Below the pieces are notes generated by a model, which had not been told where the DNA came from, did not search any database, and was given only the letters and a program-made list of their open reading frames with translations. The position numbers and the translations under genes were made by a program. A DNA stretch of 64,000 nt from Paenibacillus sp. DMB20 (GTDB lineage Bacteria; Bacillota; Bacilli; Paenibacillales; Paenibacillaceae). The DNA lies in assembly GCF_000987955.1 (NCBI RefSeq), contig NZ_LAZU01000056.1, positions 17,996 through 81,995 on the forward strand, read 5' to 3'. Of the stretch, positions 1 to 7,869 are shown one piece after another. Within the stretch, counting starts at the first letter, position 1. Each line of letters starts with the position of its first letter.

Positions 1-1058
1 GTAGCGACTAATGTCGAGCCTTGGAACACTTGATAGCCTGTTACACCCACATTGTCCGTTGAAGCATTCCACATTAAAGGAACTGAAGTAGATGTAGTTG
101 TACCCATCACATGCAAGCTTGTAGGGACTGAAGGAGCCTGCGTATCAGGACCTTCTACAGCTTGTGTGGTGAAAGATGCAGCATTGCTGGCCGGTGATAC
201 GTTCCCAGCAGCATCTACGGCTTTAACGGTAATGGTATAGGTTGTATTAGGTGTTAAACCTGTTAGATTGTAATTCAATGCACTTGTGGAAGCGATTTGG
301 GTTGAACCGTTAAAAATACGATAATTCGTAACGCCGACATTATCTGTAGCAGCATTCCAAGAAATGGTTGCACTAGTGGTTGCAACATTGGAAGCTGTTA
401 CTCCTGTAGGAGCAGTTGGCGCTGTTGTATCTGGATTTCCACCACCGGTGAAGTTCACATCGATCACGTTATAGAATGCATTTCCTGTGTCCGCAATTTC
501 CCAAACAGCGAGAATGACTTGATATCCCGTTCTGCTCGGTACGTTACAAGTGTCGGAATAGGTATTTGACGGCATGCCCTTATACGGTACATTACAGAAA
601 GGAGTTAAGTCGAAGGATGCACGAGTTAATGGTGCATTCGGGTCCCAATCCTGCTTGGTAATATAATATTTCCAGCTAGCTGTTGCATGAGGTACTTTTA
701 ACTTCCAGTCAAAAGTCGTTGGTCCAGGTGAAATGTTTACTTTTGTCCAACGCGTTGCGGATTGCTGATCAAGCGGAGCGAACAAGCCGTTAGCACTTGC
801 AATTTTACCATCGGCTGGACCTGCTGCCGGGAATCCTTTGGCTGCTTCTAAGCTATACGGTTCATAAATAATAAGTCCACAATTCGTATTGATTCCTCTT
901 GCACATAAATCCGCACGGCTGGAAGGATTACTTACATATCCGTGAGCGGATGCTTTGGACTCGAATAAGAACAGAGCCATAAAAGCGAGCGTCATCAATA
1001 GACCGCCGGCCAAAACTTTCTTAATGAGTCCAGAATTAGGCAAACTTAGGGTTGGCAT
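1..1058 (-). CDS. AA10 lytic polysaccharide monooxygenase with FnIII domains (C-terminus off window)
   Basis: Secreted copper enzyme that oxidatively cleaves chitin or cellulose. At least 352 residues are visible, reading off the left edge. Residues 1-38 are a signal peptide (basic start, hydrophobic core, SKASA before the cut). Cleavage would expose His39 in HGYVSNPSSR, the N-terminal half of the histidine brace. The second brace His is in KVPHATASW (about residue 124), and NAFYNVIDV (about 190-200) supplies the usual axial Phe. The catalytic domain ends near residue 205. One complete FnIII domain (about 213-300) and the start of a second follow, with typical Thr/Ser-rich strands and DNVGVTNY-like motifs. 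A carbohydrate-binding module could lie beyond the edge. The ATG is preceded by GAGGAGGG. Family is certain; substrate cannot be read from the sequence. Confidence 0.95.
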   Translation of the reverse strand, partial: MPTLSLPNSGLIKKVLAGGLLMTLAFMALFLFESKASAHGYVSNPSSRADLCARGINTNCGLIIYEPYSLEAAKGFPAAGPADGKIASANGLFAPLDQQSATRWTKVNISPGPTTFDWKLKVPHATASWKYYITKQDWDPNAPLTRASFDLTPFCNVPYKGMPSNTYSDTCNVPSRTGYQVILAVWEIADTGNAFYNVIDVNFTGGGNPDTTAPTAPTGVTASNVATTSATISWNAATDNVGVTNYRIFNGSTQIASTSALNYNLTGLTPNTTYTITVKAVDAAGNVSPASNAASFTTQAVEGPDTQAPSVPTSLHVMGTTTSTSVPLMWNASTDNVGVTGYQVFQGSTLVA

Positions 1059-1160
1059 CAAAAAAACCCTCCTCTTTTCGATAAACTATGCACGAAGAAC
1101 CAAACGCTCATTCGCACCTTGATTGCATAACGGCGTTCTTCCTCACCTCCTTCCAGGTCA
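1059..1160 (-). promoter_or_regulatory. 5' leader of the LPMO gene with a stand-alone extended Shine-Dalgarno sequence
   Basis: On the minus strand AAGGAGGTGA (1143-1152) is a complete match to the 16S anti-SD, yet it lies about 85 nt upstream of the LPMO start and has no start codon at normal spacing; the nearest ATG is 17 nt away and opens a 6-codon frame. A 7-bp inverted repeat (GAAGAAC/GTTCTTC, 1094-1100 with 1135-1141) follows. A 17-codon frame starting MSVWFF ends in TGATG, overlapping the LPMO ATG. A non-coding leader SD recalls the STAB-SD mRNA stabilisers of Bacillus exoprotein genes. This reading is inference. Confidence 0.35.
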
Positions 1161-1693
1161 ATATGTATGCTCAATAAGTAAACATAAATAACTAATGTTT
1201 TTGGTAATCATCTACACTAAACGAATCACATTTTGGATCAATTATGGAATTAAAAGGAATTTAACGCCATTTTATATTAGACTTCTATGCACTGCAATGG
1301 TTATGAGAACTATTATAAGAGAGCGCCTAAAAATGTCGGTCGATAACCTGACAAGATTGTTGTTGGAAGTTGAGTGGAAAGCGATAAATTTTGAGTAGAG
1401 GCCTACGCTAAGAGCCAATCCTAGGAATAGGATTCTGAAGATAAGAAAGCGATTCGAAGCCCCTGATGTAGACATGTTGTCCATTGGGGGTATTGTTAAG
1501 AGAGATGTCTGTTCATCCGTGAAAGTACGTCAGTGGGCGTTTAACGGGAGGGACATCGAAATCGGATGGGTTGTTTTAAAGTTACTTGTCAAAGCGAGTG
1601 AGGACATGAAGGTTTCAATCGATCAGATCGGCAAAGGGATGCTGAGGATGTATGCTACGATGATATACCACTACCGGTGAAGAAATAATCAGT
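1161..1693. other. Intergenic stretch with no recognisable gene
   Basis: Only short frames occur on both strands, none with a convincing ribosome binding site or recognisable product. A 68-codon frame (1474-1680, plus) stops just before the terminator at 1694 but has no SD and matches nothing I know. A small palindrome, ATCCTaggaatAGGAT, sits near 1419-1434. Confidence 0.4.
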
Positions 1694-1720
1694 AAAAAGA
1701 CCCTTTAGCAGGGCCTTTTT
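1694..1720 (+). terminator. Intrinsic terminator
   Basis: AAAAAGaCCC and GGGcCTTTTT pair around a 7-nt loop and continue into T-rich sequence. It works on paper in both directions. Repeat copy 1 begins at its 3' edge. Confidence 0.7.
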
Positions 1721-1837
1721 TATAGATATAGAATTTATAAGTTATCAGCGGAGCTGATGGAATTCTATATCGCAAGAAAAACTTCCGCTAAATGCGGTCT
1801 GTCTTCTGTGAAGTACGTCGATAGACGTTTTTCTTAT
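1721..1837 (+). repeat. Dispersed structured repeat, copy 1
   Basis: 117-bp non-coding element. A long hairpin pairs ATATAGAATT (1726-1735) with AATTCTATAT (1761-1770) and, inside it, ATCAGC with GCTGAT around a GGA loop. Then AAGAAAA and TTTTCTT can close a second stem that encloses three small hairpins: CCGCtaaatGCGG, CTTCtgtGAAG and ACGTCgataGACGT. It is nearly identical to copy 3 (24898-25014) and diverged from copy 2 (2146-2260). All three copies sit directly behind an intrinsic terminator. Confidence 0.8.
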
Positions 1838-1864
1838 TGAAACACGTTGTAAAGAATACGGCGT

Positions 1865-2041
1865 TTAATGATAGTTGCCGGATTCATTTTCCGTGTATTT
1901 GCCATTGCTGTCATGCAGCGCTTGTTTCCGGCGATCATTGCGGGCCTGCTGTTGTTGCTGGGCCTCATGGCTGTTCACGGGTGCCGCATCCAGCTCTTTC
2001 ACCGTGTTGGTCAGGTTCTTGTCCGGTTGGTTCGGGCTCAA
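1865..2041 (-). CDS. Small hydrophilic protein of unknown function, TTG start
   Basis: A 58-residue frame starting TTG (MSPNQPDKNL) and ending ESGNYH. AAGGAGG lies 8 nt before the start, which is what makes it credible despite its size. The protein has no hydrophobic segment, is rich in Asn, Gln, Asp and charged residues, and contains a run of five Gln near residue 28. A TATAAT-like -10 box (minus strand, 2084-2089) lies about 45 nt upstream. It sits alone between repeat copies 1 and 2. The composition resembles small sporulation-associated or spore-core proteins of Bacilli, but I do not recognise a family, so no function is assigned. Confidence 0.6.
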   Translation of the reverse strand: MSPNQPDKNLTNTVKELDAAPVNSHEAQQQQQARNDRRKQALHDSNGKYTENESGNYH

Positions 2042-2125
2042 TTGAAAGGTCCTCCTTGTTTACTGGAATAGGTTGTGAATTTTATTATACGCTGGCTGCT
2101 GTGTGGCTATTCGTGCTGTATTTCG

Positions 2126-2145
2126 GGGCGAAAGCCCATTTTTTT
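2126..2145 (+). terminator. Intrinsic terminator with GAAA tetraloop
   Basis: GGGC gaaa GCCC followed by A and seven T. Compact stem, ideal loop and long T tract. No plus-strand gene obviously ends here. Repeat copy 2 starts immediately after the T tract. Confidence 0.65.
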
Positions 2146-2260
2146 AGATATAAGAACAGTATAAGCTTCAAAGACGCGGCTTCTTTATATCGGAAGAAAA
2201 ATTTCGGCTAAATGCGGTCGGGCTTCCTTGAAAATGTACGTCGATAGACGTTTTTCTTAT
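2146..2260 (+). repeat. Dispersed structured repeat, copy 2 (diverged)
   Basis: Its 3' half keeps AAGAAAAA, the TAAATGCGGTC block, ACGTCGATAGACGT and TTTTTCTTAT. Its 5' half differs in sequence from copies 1 and 3 but still folds: GATATAAGAA pairs imperfectly with TTCTTTATATC, and AAGC with GCTT inside. Keeping the arm while changing the bases suggests that structure matters more than sequence. Confidence 0.7.
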
Positions 2261-2306
2261 TGGCTTGTTTTATGTGGCTTTTCTTTTAACGAGATGTAGA
2301 ACCGAC

Positions 2307-2359
2307 TTGACATCACAAAATAACATGTTATTATTTAACCGACAGGCAGTCGGTCGGTT
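2307..2359 (+). promoter_or_regulatory. Promoter and TetR-type operator of the efflux cassette
   Basis: TTGACA (2307-2312), a 16-bp spacer and TATTAT (2329-2334) form a good sigma-A promoter. Immediately downstream ACCGAC aggca GTCGGT (2338-2354) is a perfect inverted repeat, followed by a second GTCGGT half site. The position, overlapping the expected start of transcription and just before the tetR gene, fits autorepression. Confidence 0.75.
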
Positions 2360-2375
2360 TTAAGGGGGTATACAA

Positions 2376-3023
2376 ATGAGAGTTGTAAAAAAAGCGGAGG
2401 AACGGAGAAACGAAATCCTTGACGCGGCGGATGAGCTTTTCGGTCAGAAGGGTTTTGACGGCACAAGTACAAACGATATTCTCGAAAAGGTCGGAATTGC
2501 GCGGGGAACATTGTATCATCACTTCAAGTCGAAAGAGGATATTATGGACGCGCTGATCGATCGGTATAATGTCCGTCTTTTGGATGGGGCACGGGAAATT
2601 GCCGCAGACAAGAGCATCCCCGTAGTCGAGCGCATTATCCGCGTTGTGATGGCACTGAACCTAAGCGGCGGAAGCAGCAAGGAAATTATGGAGCATATTC
2701 ACAAGCCGCAGAACGCGCTTATGCATCAAAAAATACAAAAGGTCATCATCAATGGCGTTCCGCCGATCCTGACGGAAATCATCCGCGAGGGCATTGAACA
2801 GGGACTGTTCAGCACGCCGTTCCCGTATGAATGCATGGAAATGGTTGTGATCTATGCGAATACGGTTTTTGACGATGATATGGTTCCAATGACGAACGAG
2901 GAGCGCGTTTCACGCATGCTGGCCTTTGTTTGCAACGTCGAAAGGCTGCTCGGCGCAGAAAGCGGGAGTCTTATGGACGTTATGCAGATGTTTGGCGGAG
3001 GAGAGGAAAGCAGCCATGAATAA
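2376..3023 (+). CDS. TetR/AcrR family transcriptional repressor
   Basis: 215-residue regulator, first gene of a four-gene efflux operon. Residues 8-55 form the TetR helix-turn-helix: RRNEILDAADELFGQKGFDG, then TSTNDILEKVGIARGTLYHHF. The remainder is a helical ligand-binding domain without a recognisable effector signature. AAGGGGG precedes the ATG by 8 nt. An inverted-repeat operator overlaps its own promoter, so it probably represses itself and the downstream pumps until a drug or other ligand binds. The last 8 bases overlap the start of the MFS gene, implying translational coupling. Confidence 0.92.
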   Translation: MRVVKKAEERRNEILDAADELFGQKGFDGTSTNDILEKVGIARGTLYHHFKSKEDIMDALIDRYNVRLLDGAREIAADKSIPVVERIIRVVMALNLSGGSSKEIMEHIHKPQNALMHQKIQKVIINGVPPILTEIIREGIEQGLFSTPFPYECMEMVVIYANTVFDDDMVPMTNEERVSRMLAFVCNVERLLGAESGSLMDVMQMFGGGEESSHE

Positions 3024-4314
3024 ATCGGGGAAATCCTTCAAGAAATTTCTGCTGCTGTGGTCGGGACAACTTGTCTCAACCATAGGAAACGGGCTTACGT
3101 CGTTCGGGCTTGGGATTTATGTTTTCCAGCAGACGGGAAAGGCATCGGCCATGGCACTTGTAACCTTGCTTGCGTTTATGCCTTCGCTTCTCTTAAGCGC
3201 CTTTGCTGGAGTGCTTGCGGACCGCTATGATCGCAGGCTTTTAATGGTGTTAGGCGACAGTCTTTCCGCGATAGGACTTGTATACATCCTCATTTGTATG
3301 CTTCAGGGAGAAGCACAGCTATGGCAGATTTGCGTGGGGGTTACCATAAGTTCGGTGTTTTCATCGCTGCTCGATCCTGCGTATAAAGCTACGGTTACGG
3401 ATTTGCTTACCGAGGAGCAGTACACGAAGGCAAGCGGTCTTGTCCAGGTAGCGGGCTCGGCAAAATTTCTGATTTCCCCAATAGTTGCGGGATTTCTGCT
3501 AACCGTTTCGGACATAAAGCTGTTGCTTGTCATCGACATTTGCACTTTTTTTGTCACCGTTGCTACAACGCTTGCTGTACGCAGCGGCCTTGCTACCAAG
3601 ACATGCGAACAGACCCAATCGTTCATCCGCGAATTCAAAGAAGGTTGGAGCGCCGTATCTGGAAACAGAGGCGTGCTTGTTCTTGTGGTCATGACATCGG
3701 TGTTGACATTTTATCTTGGAGTTGTTGAAACACTATCCATACCGATGTTACTTGCTTTTACGGACAGCTCCGCAGTAGGAACGATTGAAACCATTATCGC
3801 TTCGGGAATGCTCGTATCCAGTGTGATCATAGGATTTCTTCCCATCAAAAAAGGTTATGTGAAAATTCTTTCGATATCGCTGTTTTGTATCGGAATATTT
3901 ATGGCGGTGTTCGGATTGCGCGAAAATATCGTATTGATTTGCATTTCGGGATTTCTGTTTTTTTCAATGCTCCCGTTTACGAACACGAGCCTGGACTTTC
4001 TTGTTCGCACCAACATAGATAATTCGGTTCAGGGCAGAGCGTGGGCGCTTATCGGAATCATTTCTCAGCTTGGATTTGTTGCCGCCTATGCGTTTTCGGG
4101 TGTGCTGGCGGATTATGTGTTCACTCCTTTATTAGTTGACGGCGGGGTGCTTGCTGACAGCGTGGGAAAAATCATCGGCACGGGCAGCGGCAGAGGAACG
4201 GGATTTCTTATTATCATCGCTGGGATGCTGTTATGTGCGACTTCCGTAATTCTGTACAACTTGAAATCGGTTAAAGAGCTTGAAAACAGAGGTGGCTTAT
4301 GTACTGGAGGATAA
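3016..4314 (+). CDS. MFS efflux transporter (MFS_3 / MefA-like)
   Basis: 432-residue multi-pass membrane protein. The chosen ATG overlaps the tetR stop (ATGAATAA) and has GGAGGAGAGGAAAG upstream. The sequence begins with a basic cytoplasmic end, then about 12 hydrophobic segments. The loop between helices 2 and 3 carries GVLADRYDRR, the antiporter GxxxDRxxRR motif. The overall pattern matches proton-driven macrolide or multidrug exporters of the MFS_3 group. Substrate is not predictable. It overlaps the next gene by 16 bp. Confidence 0.9.
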   Translation: MNKSGKSFKKFLLLWSGQLVSTIGNGLTSFGLGIYVFQQTGKASAMALVTLLAFMPSLLLSAFAGVLADRYDRRLLMVLGDSLSAIGLVYILICMLQGEAQLWQICVGVTISSVFSSLLDPAYKATVTDLLTEEQYTKASGLVQVAGSAKFLISPIVAGFLLTVSDIKLLLVIDICTFFVTVATTLAVRSGLATKTCEQTQSFIREFKEGWSAVSGNRGVLVLVVMTSVLTFYLGVVETLSIPMLLAFTDSSAVGTIETIIASGMLVSSVIIGFLPIKKGYVKILSISLFCIGIFMAVFGLRENIVLICISGFLFFSMLPFTNTSLDFLVRTNIDNSVQGRAWALIGIISQLGFVAAYAFSGVLADYVFTPLLVDGGVLADSVGKIIGTGSGRGTGFLIIIAGMLLCATSVILYNLKSVKELENRGGLCTGG

Positions 4315-6616
4315 TCCGCAACGATATCTTAAAAAGCAAAGCAATTACGCTGACGACAACGATGTTTGTGGCTGCCGCGGCCATGCTCGTTTCGCTTGCG
4401 GCGATACTCGTCGTCAATCTTTCGGGTGCGCTGGATACGCTGATGACGCAAGCGAAAACGCCGCATTTTATGCAGATGCATTCGGGTGAACTTGATACTG
4501 GACGGCTTAAGGCTTTTGCGGAGCAAAATCATAACGTCGATGAATTTCAGGTGCTTGAATTTCTTAACATGGACGGCTCGCAAATTCGTTTTGGCAATCG
4601 TTCGCTTGCGAAAAGCGTTCAGGACAATGGGTTTAGCATACAGAGCGAGAAGTTCGATTATCTCCTTGATCTGGACGGAAACGTCATACACGTCTCCGAG
4701 GGTCAGCTTTATGTTCCGATAAGTTATATGAAGGACAACACCGCAAAGGTCGGTGACAAGGCCGTAATCAGCGGCAAGGCATTTACCGTTGCGGGTTTTC
4801 TCCGCGATTCGCAGATGAATTCCGCCCTAGCCTCTTCCAAAAGATTTCTGATCAGTAAATCTGATTTCGAGGATCTAAAAAATCTTGGAAGCATAGAGTA
4901 TCTGATTGAGTTTAGATTAAAGGACTTGTCGAAGCTCGGCGAATTCGAAACGGCTTATGCTTCCGCGGGATTTGAAGCGAACGGACCAACCATTACATAT
5001 CCGCTTTTCAAAACGATGAACGCTCTTTCCGACGGGATGATGATTGGGGTTATCCTTCTTGTGAGCCTGCTTGTCGTTGCCATCGCATTGATGTGCATAC
5101 GCTTTACGCTCCTTGCGAAAATCGACGACGATTACCGCGAAATTGGCGTTATGAAAGCAATCGGGCTGCGGATCTCCGACATCAAGAAGATTTATCTTGC
5201 GAAGTACGCGGCGATTGCGGCAGCAGGCTGCATACTCGGTTTTGCGCTTTCGTTTATGTTCAAAGGTTTGCTTCTTGGAAATATCCGGCTCTATATGGGT
5301 GAAAGCGAAAATGCTTCTTTTGCCTTGTTGTTCGGAATCATCGGCATACTGCTTGTGTTCCTTGCAATCATTGCCTATGTAAACGGAGTGTTGAGACGCT
5401 TTCGGAACATATCTGCCGCCGAAGCCATCCGCTTTGGCATTTCACAGGAAAAAACCGTGGGTGCAAAGCGTATTAACCTGAGCGGAAACAAGCTGTTGAA
5501 CACGAATGTTTTTCTCGGTGTCAAAGATGTTCTCGCACGGAAAAGACTTTACGCCACCATGCTTGCCGTGCTTGTGATTTCCGCATTCATCATGATTGTT
5601 CCGCAGAACCTGCACAACACGATTTCCTCGGAAAACTTCATCAAATATATGGGGATCGGTAACAGCGATATACGCATAGACATTCAGCAGACCGACCATA
5701 TTTCTGAAAAAGCCGCTGAAATTATAAAAGCGATGAACAGCGACAGTGCCATTTCAAAGCATGCCGTGCTTACAACCAAAACATTTCAAGCAAAAACGGA
5801 GGACGGCTCGGAGGAAAGGTTAAAAATTGAGCTCGGCGACCATTCCATATTTCCTGTAGAATATGCCGAGGGCAGAGCACCCGCCGCAGAAAACGAAATT
5901 GCGCTTTCGGCGATGAACGCCGATGAACTGGGCAAAAAGGTCGGCGAGATCATTACGCTGGTGATGGAAGGGAAGGAAAAAAAGCTCACGGTAAGCGGCA
6001 TTTATTCCGACATTACCAACGGAGGTAAAACCGCAAAGGCTGTTTTTACCGACCATTCGGCGAACATTATGTGGTACGTCATCTGTGCGGAGCTTTCCGA
6101 TCGATCTCTTCTCGACAGTAAGGTTTCGGAATATGCGGACAGGTTTGATTATGCAAAGGTTTCGGACATCGATGAATATATGGCACAGACATACGGCTCG
6201 ACCATAAGCTCCGTCGGAAAGGCCTCCAAGTCGGCAATTGCGTCGCGCTGATGATAACGGTATTGGTTACGCTGTTGTTCATGAAAATGCTTGTCGCCAA
6301 AGACAGATATTCCATTGCCGTCATGAAAGCGTTCGGCTTTACAAATTCGGATATGAAGGCGCAGTATGTTTCGCGTTCGGTATTCGTGCTGATTGTCGGA
6401 ATCGTTCTCGGCACGCTTCTGGCTAACACGCTCGGAGAGAAGCTTGCGAGCGCGGTGATCTCCTCTTTTGGAGCGTCGACGTTTCATTTTGCGGTCAATC
6501 CGGTTTCTGCATATCTGCTTAGTCCGCTGATGTTGATAGGCTCGGTACTTATCGCAACGATCATCGGCACATCGGGCGCGGGACGAATCAAAATTTCCGA
6601 AAATTTAAAGGAGTAA
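4299..6616 (+). pseudogene. FtsX/MacB-type ABC permease interrupted by one frameshift
   Basis: The product would be an ABC permease of about 770 residues with two FtsX blocks (near residues 250-370 and at the C-terminus) flanking extracytoplasmic MacB-like domains. The first frame runs 4299-6251 and ends in KSAIASR. The second begins at 6251 with MITVLVTLLFMKMLVAKDRYSI and runs to 6616. Inserting one G near 6240-6243 would give an uninterrupted AIAVALMITVLV, the usual start of a membrane helix, so a single-base loss is the simplest explanation. The partner ATPase directly downstream is intact. It could be a real mutation or a sequencing indel; if real, this pump is inactive. Confidence 0.85.
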
Positions 6617-6619
6617 CAT

Positions 6620-7378
6620 ATGAAAAAGATGATTATCGGTGATCACATCATAAAATCTTTCGGCGAGGGCGATGAAAAGCGCAATGTTCTCGACGGAGTG
6701 TCCGCTTACGTAAACGAGGGCGAGTTCGTTGCGGTGATGGGCCCATCGGGCTCGGGGAAATCAACGCTGATGTTTGCGCTGAGCGGGACGGATTACGTGA
6801 ATGGCGGAAAAGTCGTTGTTGACGGCAGGGATTTATCGGAGATGGGGGAGAATGAGCTTTCCGATCTACGCAGAACAAAGATGGGATTTGTTTTCCAACA
6901 GCCGACGATGCTGAAAAATCTGAATATCCTCGACAACATCATTCTTCCGTCCATGCGGGACAACCGAAAAAACGCCGCAAAAATGACGGAAAAAGCAAGG
7001 GCGCTTATGAAAAGGGTGGGCATTGCGGAGCTTGAAAAGCGCGACATAACCCAGGTTTCGGGAGGTCAGCTTCAGCGTGCGGGAATATGCCGCGCGCTTA
7101 TGAACAGCCCGAGAATTATTTTTGGCGACGAGCCTACGGGTGCGCTCAACTCCCAATCCGCGCAGGGGATTATGGACTTATTTTCCGAAATCAACGCGGA
7201 GGGTACGGCGGTCATGCTGGTAACTCACGACGCCAAGGTTGCGGCGCGGACGGAGCGCATTATGTTTATGCGCGACGGAACCATCATAAGCGATTTGGAA
7301 CTTCCGAAGTTTGACGGGACGGATATGGATGGCAGGGTCGAGAAAGTCACGGCGAAAATGAGAGAAATCGGAATTTGA
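6620..7378 (+). CDS. ABC transporter ATP-binding protein (MacB/LolD-like)
   Basis: 252-residue ATPase that would drive the FtsX-type permease encoded 3 bp upstream. It has Walker A GPSGSGKST (about 41-49), Q-loop FQQP, signature SGGQLQRAG, Walker B RIIFGDEPTGAL and the switch His in VTHD. Length and the GDEPTGAL form are those of antimicrobial-peptide or drug-export ATPases. AAAGGAG precedes the ATG. Last gene of the tetR operon; a strong terminator follows at 7439. Confidence 0.93.
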   Translation: MKKMIIGDHIIKSFGEGDEKRNVLDGVSAYVNEGEFVAVMGPSGSGKSTLMFALSGTDYVNGGKVVVDGRDLSEMGENELSDLRRTKMGFVFQQPTMLKNLNILDNIILPSMRDNRKNAAKMTEKARALMKRVGIAELEKRDITQVSGGQLQRAGICRALMNSPRIIFGDEPTGALNSQSAQGIMDLFSEINAEGTAVMLVTHDAKVAARTERIMFMRDGTIISDLELPKFDGTDMDGRVEKVTAKMREIGI

Positions 7379-7438
7379 TTTGTTGTTTAACAGTCACGAT
7401 GGGGATCATGCCTGAAAGGTCACTCGGATATCGGTACG

Positions 7439-7467
7439 AAAGCCAGCCATAAGAGGCTGGCTTTTTT
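7439..7467 (+). terminator. Intrinsic terminator of the efflux operon
   Basis: AAAGCCAGCC ataaga GGCTGGCT followed by five T. A near copy of this GCCAGC...GCTGG terminator recurs at 13259, and an apparently broken half at 23105. Confidence 0.9.
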
Positions 7468-7477
7468 GCGTGTTGAA

Positions 7478-7636
7478 TCAGTGAAATAAATGAAGGGCAT
7501 GCTCAAGCGGGTTGGAATTGGGGCTCGTTCTATTTGACAGGAAATCAAGAACCATTTGGTTGAATTCATGCGGCTCCTCGATAAATGGAAGGTGACCGCA
7601 ACCCTGCATGACGAATTTAGACGATGGCCTTATTTT
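7478..7636 (-). pseudogene. C-terminal fragment of an alpha/beta hydrolase
   Basis: The minus-strand frame encodes SKFVMQGCGHLPFIEEPHEF and NQMVLDFLSN, the characteristic end of alpha/beta-hydrolase fold peptidases and esterases (catalytic His in GHLPFIEEP). Only about 50 residues remain; the nucleophile and acid are absent. The recognisable part stops at 7636, exactly where the tmRNA-like sequence begins, so the junction looks like an integration or deletion scar. Confidence 0.65.
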
Positions 7637-7668
7637 GGCCAGGGGTCCAACTCCCCTCACCTCTACCA
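7637..7668 (+). other. tmRNA 3'-end-like sequence (possible attachment-site remnant)
   Basis: A 5-bp T-arm (AGGGG tccaact CCCCT) followed by CACCTCTACCA resembles the 3' end of a tmRNA gene including the terminal CCA. No tmRNA body lies upstream. Such 3'-end copies typically mark att sites of elements that integrate into ssrA. A second, poorer match is at 13172-13196. Confidence 0.4.
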
Positions 7669-7671
7669 TGT

Positions 7672-7701
7672 AAATCCACAACCGCATGAGGTTGTGGATT
7701 T
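7672..7701 (+). terminator. Strong hairpin, probable terminator
   Basis: AAATCCACAACC gcatga GGTTGTGGATTT, a perfect 12-bp stem ending in T-rich sequence, immediately after the tmRNA-like segment. Confidence 0.6.
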
Positions 7702-7869
7702 TACTTATCCGGTACTTGCAGCATTAAAATAAGATCAACAAGCTTGTTATAGACAATCACCATATTATTACATTTTTTAAATGGGTAAAAAGATCTATGT
7801 TTTGTCGAATAAAGTCAACCGATAAAGCTAAATAATGTCTTTTTTCATAATAAAGGAGTGGGGCTAATA

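Noticed and set aside
1474..1680. 68-codon plus-strand gene ending just before a terminator
   Set aside because: No SD, no known family, average composition; kept only as part of the intergenic description.
7637..7701. A functional tmRNA gene
   Set aside because: Only the T-arm, acceptor end and a terminator-like hairpin are present; upstream sequence is an antisense hydrolase fragment with no tag-peptide frame.
7780..7850. Sigma-D promoter for the first chemoreceptor
   Set aside because: CCGATAA is present but no TAAA lies at the required 15-nt spacing; the alternative TAAA pairs with a poor -10 (GTCGAATA).
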